Shown here: one piece after another, positions 13,773-20,692 of the stretch
How the letters are laid out: every line of letters starts with the position of its first letter
Numbering within the stretch: position 1 is the stretch's first letter
Assembly: GCA_041750795.1 (NCBI GenBank)
Contig: JBGSYQ010000522.1
Location: forward strand, 1 to 20,692
Source: JTS-RE94 sp041750795
Lineage (GTDB): Bacteria; Planctomycetota; Planctomycetia; Pirellulales; PALSA-1355
DNA: 20,692 nt
Direction: 5' to 3'
Program-made: the position numbers and the translations under genes
The notes under the pieces: model-generated
Told to the model about the DNA's origin: nothing
Seen by the model: the letters and a program-made list of their open reading frames with translations, nothing else
Databases searched by the model: none

Positions 13773-14558
13773 CTAACGGCTTCCCAGCAACTGGTCGACG
13801 GCGGCGCCGATGTCGGGGCTGGCCATCAGGGTTTCGCCGACAAGGATGGCGTCGACGCCGGCCGATTGCAGAAGCTCAACGTCGGCTCGCGTGCGAATGC
13901 CGCTTTCGCTGACCAGCACGCATTGGTCGGGAATGCGGTCGCGCAGCCGTAGCGTGTGGTCCAGGTCGGTCTCGAACGTGCGCAGGTCGCGGTTGTTGAT
14001 GCCGATCAGGGTTGCGCCGGCGTCGAACACGCGCTGCAGGTTCTCGGGCTCGTAGAGTTCCACCAGCGGGCTCATCCCCAGCGCCACCGCCTCGTTGTGC
14101 AGCTTGCGCAAGTTGCAATCGTCCAGGCACTCGGCGATCAACAGCACGGCGTCGGCGCCGGCGGCGCGCGCCTCGAACAGCTGGTAGCTGTCGAGAATGA
14201 AGTCCTTGCGCAACACGGGCAATTCAACGGCCGAACGCACCCTGCGCAAGTAATCGAGACTGCCTTGAAAGTACTGCTCGTCGGTCAATACGCTGATGCA
14301 ACTGGCGCCGTGCCGCTGGTACGTCGTGGCGATGTCAACCGGGTCGAATTGTTCGCGGATGACTCCGCGCGAGGGGCTGGCCTTCTTGACCTCGGCGATG
14401 AGACGAATCGGTCCGCCGGCGGCCAGCGCCGCAAAAAAGTTGCGCACCGGCGGTGCCGCCGCGGCCTGGTCGCGCAGCAGCGATTCGGGACGCGCGCGCT
14501 TGGCGGCCGCGATCTCCTCGCGCTTGGTGGCCACGATTTTGTCCAGCACCGTGTTCAT
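13773..14558 (-). CDS. trpC: Indole-3-glycerol phosphate synthase (TrpC)
   Basis: 261 residues, the normal length for single-domain TrpC, which closes the indole ring from CdRP in tryptophan synthesis. The (beta/alpha)8 catalytic set is complete by comparison with the Sulfolobus enzyme: Glu56 and Lys58 in IAEVKKASPSRG, Ser61, Lys118 in VLRKDF, Glu167 in PLVELYE, Asn189 in IGINNRDL, and Ser219 in VSESGI; the phosphate-binding end ILVGETLM is also present. No TrpF fusion. It starts 10 bases after the purH stop with no clear Shine-Dalgarno sequence, so translation may depend on coupling to purH. No other trp gene is in the window, so tryptophan genes appear dispersed here. Confidence 0.97.
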   Translation of the reverse strand: MNTVLDKIVATKREEIAAAKRARPESLLRDQAAAAPPVRNFFAALAAGGPIRLIAEVKKASPSRGVIREQFDPVDIATTYQRHGASCISVLTDEQYFQGSLDYLRRVRSAVELPVLRKDFILDSYQLFEARAAGADAVLLIAECLDDCNLRKLHNEAVALGMSPLVELYEPENLQRVFDAGATLIGINNRDLRTFETDLDHTLRLRDRIPDQCVLVSESGIRTRADVELLQSAGVDAILVGETLMASPDIGAAVDQLLGSR

Positions 14559-14568
14559 GGCCGTCGCG

Positions 14569-16140
<1,572 letters not shown>

Positions 16141-16509
16141 CGTCAAAAACGCTGTTCCTTCCAGTTAGCTACTTCCGATCGTGGGGTGGCCGCGAGCAAG
16201 GAGGCCCAACGGAGCACGACGACCGTGATCCTCGGACGCGTCTCGACCCGGCAGGCATCCGCGCGATCGACGGGCGGCGCTGCGACCAAGGGCGCCCAGC
16301 TACGCCGATTCACGTCGGCGGATATTCCCATGCGCGCCCAAAAGGAGTCAGATTCCGCACCGGAGTCACCGTGCGCCTGCGAGCCGACTCTACGTCGGTC
16401 CGTCAGTTGCCGGTCGATGCCCGTTAGTTTCCGGCAATCGTGCCAGAGCGTCAACTCCCCACGGCAAGTTGCGCAACGGGCGCAACAACCAAGGGCGGAA
16501 CGTGCCGGT
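16141..16509. other. 369-base gap upstream of purH, no convincing gene
   Basis: Lies between the propeller gene stop and purH, both on the minus strand. One minus-strand frame crosses it but begins inside the propeller gene and shows no domain; it is treated as a shadow. A perfect 6-base-pair stem CGCCGA (16303-16308) / TCGGCG (16315-16320) is present, and GGAGTCA occurs twice (16344-16350, 16362-16368). No purine riboswitch core or confident promoter was recognised, though the purH promoter must be here or upstream. Confidence 0.5.
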
Positions 16510-17799
16510 TCAGGGAGTGGCAAACGGATCGTCCACGTCCGCTTCGGCCGGCGCAACGGGGTCTGTGTCCTCTGCAAAGGGCGAGTCGCTGGGCGCCTCG
16601 TCCCGCGGTTGTTCCGGCGGCGCCTCTTCGAGGGGCGACTCGGAGCGGTCTCTCAGCTTGGGCTTTGTTTCGGCACGCGGGGCGGGAGGAACGTGATGCA
16701 AGGGCTTCACTTGTCTCAATTCGTGCAGGCACTGCACGGCGCCGGTGGCGCCCACCAGGTAAATCCGGTCGCTGTGCGGATTGGTCAATGTGATGGCCAC
16801 GTCGACCAGTGGCATGGATGCCAGCCGCACGCCGGTCGCGACGTCGAGCACCACCAGATGTCCGACCCTGTCGACGGTGTAAAGTCGCGAGGCGCCGGCG
16901 GCCAGGAACTGCGCGATTCCGGGAGCGACCCACAGCTCGCGCGCCGCCTCGGCGTCGAGACACGTCATGCCGCGCGTGCGCGACGTCACGAACACGTTGC
17001 TCTCGATGGCGACGGGGGGCTCGTCGATGGGATCGCCGATCGAAAACTTCCAGTTGATGCGAGCGCTGGCTTCGTCCACCGCGTAGATGAAACCGTTGAG
17101 ACTGCCGGCGTACAGATTGGGCGTCCAATAGCCGGGGCGGGCATGAATCGAATCGTTCGTTTCCAGCCGGTAGCGCACGCCTTCACCGTTGGGATCGGCC
17201 ACGTAAAAGTATCCCAACTCCGTGGTCCAACTCACCGTCTGGGGAGTGGTCATCGGCGAACTCAGCACGTCGCCCGAGGATTTGTAAACCCAGGGCGAAA
17301 ACCGCGTGCTGCCGTCCAGCGCATAGCCTTCGATGCGTCCGTCGATCATCGGCACGAAGGCATAGGTTTTGCTGAGGGCCGGACCGGCGCCCGGCACGCC
17401 GACCAGTTGACGATTCCAGACTTCGACGCCGGTGAGGCGCTCTAGCGCGTGCAGCCGGGAGCCGTTGACCACGGCGACGAAGTCCTTGTTGGCGGCGGCC
17501 TCGCTCGTCCAGCGTCCGCGGGGACCTACCTGCCTGGCCCACAACGTGCGGCCGGTTTCCGCGTCGAGCGCCGTCAGCATGCCGCCGGTCGTCTGCGCCA
17601 GCACCACGCCCTCGAAATAGTGGATGTGATTGACCGGGCCGGTAGATTGCAGTGAGCCGACTTGCGCAAACCACGCGCGCGTCAAGCCGCAGCGAACCGC
17701 CTGCGATTGGGGCACCAGCGCCGCCCCCCACAACGCGGGCGCCATGGCGAATAGCGCCAACGAAATCCGAGTTGTCCACGCCAGACACCACCGCACCAT
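16510..17799 (-). CDS. Exported PQQ-like beta-propeller protein with Pro/acidic tail
   Basis: 429 residues. The N-terminus (1-34) is a signal peptide or anchor: Arg-containing start, hydrophobic LALFAMAPALWGAAL, Ala near the end. Then come repeated blade motifs of the PQQ/quinoprotein type: LTALDAETGRTLWARQVG (75-92), LHALERLTGVEVWNRQL (116-132), IYAVDEASARINWKF (238-252), MTCLDAEAARELWVAPG (278-294) and LVVLDVATGVRL (315-326), about six to seven blades. No PQQ-dehydrogenase catalytic set is seen, so a structural or BamB-like scaffold role is more likely than an enzyme. From about 370 the chain becomes Pro- and Asp/Glu-rich and disordered, ending DDPFATP, a style common in planctomycete exported proteins. 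ATG 17799 has GGGGAG 5 bases upstream. Divergent from the long gene to its right. Confidence 0.88.
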   Translation of the reverse strand: MVRWCLAWTTRISLALFAMAPALWGAALVPQSQAVRCGLTRAWFAQVGSLQSTGPVNHIHYFEGVVLAQTTGGMLTALDAETGRTLWARQVGPRGRWTSEAAANKDFVAVVNGSRLHALERLTGVEVWNRQLVGVPGAGPALSKTYAFVPMIDGRIEGYALDGSTRFSPWVYKSSGDVLSSPMTTPQTVSWTTELGYFYVADPNGEGVRYRLETNDSIHARPGYWTPNLYAGSLNGFIYAVDEASARINWKFSIGDPIDEPPVAIESNVFVTSRTRGMTCLDAEAARELWVAPGIAQFLAAGASRLYTVDRVGHLVVLDVATGVRLASMPLVDVAITLTNPHSDRIYLVGATGAVQCLHELRQVKPLHHVPPAPRAETKPKLRDRSESPLEEAPPEQPRDEAPSDSPFAEDTDPVAPAEADVDDPFATP

Positions 17800-18057
17800 G
17801 CGATCTCCCCGTGCTTGATTCCCCTCCTGGCGCCAATCCTCGCCGAGACGCTCTGGTCCGGTGGGCGGCAGGATCCATCATAGTTGAGCTTCGTGCGGAT
17901 TGCTCGCCGTGTTCCGGCATTTTCCGGTCGCGAACGCTAGCGGCAGCCATGGCCGCGGCAGAAGTCGCCGGGCGTTGGGTAGACCGACGCGGCCACGATT
18001 TCCTAACATGGGGGCAGTTCGGCGGGAAACGAGAAGGCCGCGTCTGGTGAGCGATCC
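17800..18057. other. Divergent intergenic region
   Basis: 258 bases between the propeller gene (minus) and the long uncharacterised gene (plus). Promoters for both must lie here or nearby, but no clear -35/-10 pair, operator or RNA element was recognised. Frames that cross it are continuations of antisense shadows. Confidence 0.5.
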
Positions 18058-20692
18058 ATGGCTGACGAGCCCACAATTCTGCAAGAAGTGCTGGGCTATC
18101 TCAACTTTTCGTCCGGAAAGCAGGATCCGCGCCTGCTGTGCAATCTCAACGACTTGTACGCGTCGATCGAGTCGGCGCCGGCCGGGCCTGGCGCCGCGAC
18201 GCCCACCATCCGGATCGTGCGCGAACGCTTGCAAGCCCGGCTCGACGAGTTGGCCGGTACGCCGGGCGCCTTTCAAGACGTGGAGCAAGGCCGGGCCGTC
18301 TTGCCGCTGGTGTTCGATCGGCTGCCGGTCCGCTATCGGCAATTCCACCGCGATCTGCTGTTTCATGAGAGCGACGCGGAGATCTGGCGGCCGTTTTTCC
18401 TTGGTCGCGCCAGCGAAGCCGTGTTGGCGCAGGGGCCGCCCTGGGACGAGACGGATCGCATACTCGACGGCGCGATCGCGCAGCTCAACGATTACGTGGG
18501 CCATCGGCCCGTGGCGGTGCTGCACACCTCGCAACGGATCGAGCCCTATCCGCACGAGTGGCTGCGGCCCGTGCCGCTGTATGTCCGCGACGCGGGCGTG
18601 GCCGTGGGCTGCTATGCCGAGCTGATCCACCGGGCGCTTGAAATCCTGCAGGCGACCGACGCGGCCCTGTTGCGCGAGGCGCAGTTCGATCTGGCGCGGC
18701 TCGACGAGTTGGCGTTCGATCCGCGCGCTTATGATTTCGATCACCCTGTGAACAAGCGCCCCAACTATCACTTTGGTCAATGGGATCCGCACCATATCGA
18801 CGGCCGTGGATTTTACGATCGATTTGTGCTGCAGCAGGTGACGCTCGACGTGCTGCTTGCGCGCGTGGAGCAGCCGGGCGACCTGCCGCCGGACGAACTG
18901 CTGTCGGAAGCCGCCGCCGTGCTGGCGGGCACCATGCTGATGGCCTCGGGCACCAGCGGCGCAGGACCCGATGCGCACGACTCGGCGACCACGCTGGGCA
19001 CGCTGTTGCCGCGGATCGCAGCTTACCGCGACGCGTTCTACGATGCGTTCATCGGCAAGCAATCGGGCTCTCACGGGGCGCGGCTGCGCGCCGAAGCCTC
19101 CGCCGGCAAGCAGCCACTGGCCGGCGCCCGACAGCACCTCAATCAGCAACTGGCGCGGCGACGGGCATCGCAATTGGAACACCTGCACCTGGCGTTGTTG
19201 TTCGCGCGGATGGGCTTTCCAGACGCGGCCTTGCGGCAAGCGCACGTCGTGCCGGTGCCGTCGGCGCGGATCGCCTGCGAGATACAATGCCGTCTGACCG
19301 CCGGGCACCAGGCGATCGACGCCGACGAACTGGAGCGCGCGGCCGGGATGCTGGCTGAGATCGAAGACTTTTTGCACCGGGGCATCGAGTGCGGCGCGCT
19401 GGCCGATCCCTGGAGCATTCTGGGCTTTCAAGGGCAGTTCAGTTTGTTTCCTGCGCCCGAGAACAGCGTGCCGGACCATCGCATCGATCAGCTTGTCGAG
19501 CTGATGGAGCAGATCGTGGCGCTCTATGCGCGGCTGTGGAGCGAGGCGGCCGGCGGCCAGCACAGCGCGCTCACCGAGCAACTTGCCGGCGACATGCAGG
19601 CCCTGACCCGATGGTGGGATCGGTTTGCGCCCACCAGCGTCGAGAGCATCGAGTCGTTCAGCGGCGTCGAAGCGTTCGATTCGGCGCGCGAGGTGGCGGG
19701 TGCGCTGGCCGATTTTCGCAAAGCGGGCGCCGCGGCGGGGGATATCGGCTTTTGGCGACAGCACGTGGCGCACTTCAATTCCCCCAAGGCCTATGCGCTG
19801 GTCGTCGGCGCGCTGCTGGAGAGGCCCGACCTGGTGGCCGCCATGGCTCTGCTGATGCAGTGGCTCAGCCAGGCCGGGGTGATTCCGCTCAAGCAGGGAG
19901 AGTATTCGTTTTACACGCTGGCCGAGCGCTGGCTGGCCGAAGTGTTCGCCGCAGAGGAAAGCCAGGTCGGCCTCCCGGCACGGCAGCGCGAGCCGCTGGT
20001 TCACCGGTTCTTTGAGCTGCTGGAAGCGAACGCGGAGGAATTCTGGCAGGTGCCCGATTTGGACCTGCTAGGCGGCGTTGCCAATGGCGGCGCGCTCGAC
20101 GACGACGATGAACATGCCGACGACGAGGACGACGAGGACGAACTGGACGAAGACGACGATGAGCAGGCAGACGGCGGCCTGTACAGCGCCGCGTACGACG
20201 AAGTCGTCTATGTCGACAGCACGGCCGACGGCGTCGAGGCCGACATGCTCGAAGCGGGCGGTCCGGCGGCCACGGATTTCGAGCTGGATCTCGAAGCACG
20301 CCGGATCAGCGATCGGTTGGCGTTCTTGCGGACCGCGGCCAGCCTGTGGAAGAGCGCCGCCCTGCCGCGCGCTCCCGGCGCCGGCTCGTGGATGCCCGTC
20401 GAGGTTCTGGAGCAATGGCTCGCGCAGGCGGCAATCAACCAGAAGCAACTGGTCAGGTTGCTGGCCAGCGTCGACGGGCGGCACATTCCCGCCCCATCGG
20501 CCAGCCGTGAGTCGCTTTTGGAATTCGATCGGCGTCGCTCGGTCAAGGAGACGCTGGTGGAGAAGATCGTGGTCACGGCCATCGAGACGACCGGCGCCGA
20601 GCGCGCGGTGCGCGCGGCGCTGTCGTGCGAATCGGCCGCGGGCCGGCGTGGCGCGTCGGCTGGCGGCGACATGCTCGACGAGCTGTTGGCGG
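18058..20692 (+). CDS. Large uncharacterised planctomycete protein with acidic tract (runs off right edge)
   Basis: One uninterrupted frame of 878 codons from ATG 18058 to the window end, found by direct translation. The start has GGTGAG 6 bases upstream. No signal peptide or membrane segment is seen, so it is probably cytoplasmic. The chain is rich in Trp, His and Arg, with striking motifs such as NKRPNYHFGQWDPHH (232-246), LAGTMLMASGTSG, HRGIECGALADPWSILGFQ and a repeated-helix feel in between. Residues 681-705 form an acidic run with 20 Asp/Glu in 25. Similar long proteins occur as hypotheticals in Pirellulales, from memory; I recognise no catalytic motif and assign no function. Codon choice is GC-rich like its neighbours, so recent transfer is not indicated. 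A 708-codon antisense frame opposite it is a composition artefact. Confidence 0.88.
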   Translation, partial: MADEPTILQEVLGYLNFSSGKQDPRLLCNLNDLYASIESAPAGPGAATPTIRIVRERLQARLDELAGTPGAFQDVEQGRAVLPLVFDRLPVRYRQFHRDLLFHESDAEIWRPFFLGRASEAVLAQGPPWDETDRILDGAIAQLNDYVGHRPVAVLHTSQRIEPYPHEWLRPVPLYVRDAGVAVGCYAELIHRALEILQATDAALLREAQFDLARLDELAFDPRAYDFDHPVNKRPNYHFGQWDPHHIDGRGFYDRFVLQQVTLDVLLARVEQPGDLPPDELLSEAAAVLAGTMLMASGTSGAGPDAHDSATTLGTLLPRIAAYRDAFYDAFIGKQSGSHGARLRAEASAGKQPLAGARQHLNQQLARRRASQLEHLHLALLFARMGFPDAALRQAHVVPVPSARIACEIQCRLTAGHQAIDADELERAAGMLAEIEDFLHRGIECGALADPWSILGFQGQFSLFPAPENSVPDHRIDQLVELMEQIVALYARLWSEAAGGQHSALTEQLAGDMQALTRWWDRFAPTSVESIESFSGVEAFDSAREVAGALADFRKAGAAAGDIGFWRQHVAHFNSPKAYALVVGALLERPDLVAAMALLMQWLSQAGVIPLKQGEYSFYTLAERWLAEVFAAEESQVGLPARQREPLVHRFFELLEANAEEFWQVPDLDLLGGVANGGALDDDDEHADDEDDEDELDEDDDEQADGGLYSAAYDEVVYVDSTADGVEADMLEAGGPAATDFELDLEARRISDRLAFLRTAASLWKSAALPRAPGAGSWMPVEVLEQWLAQAAINQKQLVRLLASVDGRHIPAPSASRESLLEFDRRRSVKETLVEKIVVTAIETTGAERAVRAALSCESAAGRRGASAGGDMLDELLA

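Noticed and set aside
11562..13952. A 796-codon plus-strand open frame antisense to uvrA
   Set aside because: Fully explained as the mirror of a complete UvrA; composition is Arg/Ala/His-rich without motifs.
16340..16368. GGAGTCA direct repeats near a motif similar to REP tags
   Set aside because: Only two 7-base copies with no supporting palindrome; too weak to call an element.
16143..16577. A 144-codon minus-strand frame between the propeller gene and purH
   Set aside because: It begins inside the propeller gene, overlaps the possible TTG start of purH, and has no recognisable domain or start signal.
17878..20004. A 708-codon minus-strand open frame opposite the right-edge gene
   Set aside because: The plus strand has an 878-codon frame with a ribosome binding site and protein-like motifs; the minus frame is Arg/Gln/His-rich shadow sequence.

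Overview
The window looks like chromosomal DNA of a planctomycete, probably a Pirellulales-type bacterium. This rests on: a planctomycete cytochrome c / DUF1549 / DUF1553 gene directly followed by the start of a DUF1501 gene; a PEP-CTERM exported protein; a PQQ-type beta-propeller protein with a Pro/acidic tail; a large protein that resembles Pirellulales hypotheticals from memory; interspersed palindromes of the kind common in these genomes; and high GC (about 65-78% in coding lines counted by hand). No database search was run, so the assignment is by recognition.

Layout. 1-3863 (minus): apparent operon of a creatininase-family hydrolase, a secreted PSCyt1-DUF1549-DUF1553 protein and a DUF1501 protein that runs off the left edge, with gaps of 2 and 8 bases. 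3864-4052: divergent intergenic region with repeat-like sequence. 4053-6491 (plus): enolase-superfamily (mandelate racemase/muconate lactonizing) enzyme, exported peroxiredoxin-like protein, then an NTF2/SnoaL-like protein; a REPIN-like inverted repeat pair lies between the last two. 6526-7689 (plus): a markedly lower-GC gene joining a DUF6884-like domain to a GIY-YIG-like domain, the best candidate for acquired DNA. 7789-9030 (plus): secreted protein of unknown function. 9046-9116: two stem-loops between convergent genes. 9127-10035 (minus): PEP-CTERM protein. 10036-10718: long non-coding stretch with a good sigma70-like promoter set in nested dyads, plus several hairpins. 10719-16140 (minus): purH, trpC, then uvrA. 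16141-16509: gap without a convincing gene. 16510-17799 (minus): PQQ-like beta-propeller protein. 18058 to the right edge (plus): very long uncharacterised protein with an acidic tract.

How the genes fit together. The creatininase/cytochrome/DUF1501 operon faces the enolase-superfamily operon, so the two may share a regulatory region and perhaps a catabolic theme (amide or lactone opening, sugar-acid dehydration); this is inference. purH (last two steps of IMP synthesis) and trpC (indole ring formation) are 10 bases apart and probably cotranscribed; uvrA follows after 147 bases with its own possible promoter. The antisense strand carries very long open frames (up to 1049 codons), which are composition artefacts, not genes. 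No tRNA, rRNA, CRISPR array, transposase or phage gene was seen. The most distinctive items are the DUF6884/GIY-YIG fusion, the dyad-rich promoter with its long leader, the REPIN-like element with a compensatory base-pair swap, and the uncharacterised right-edge protein.
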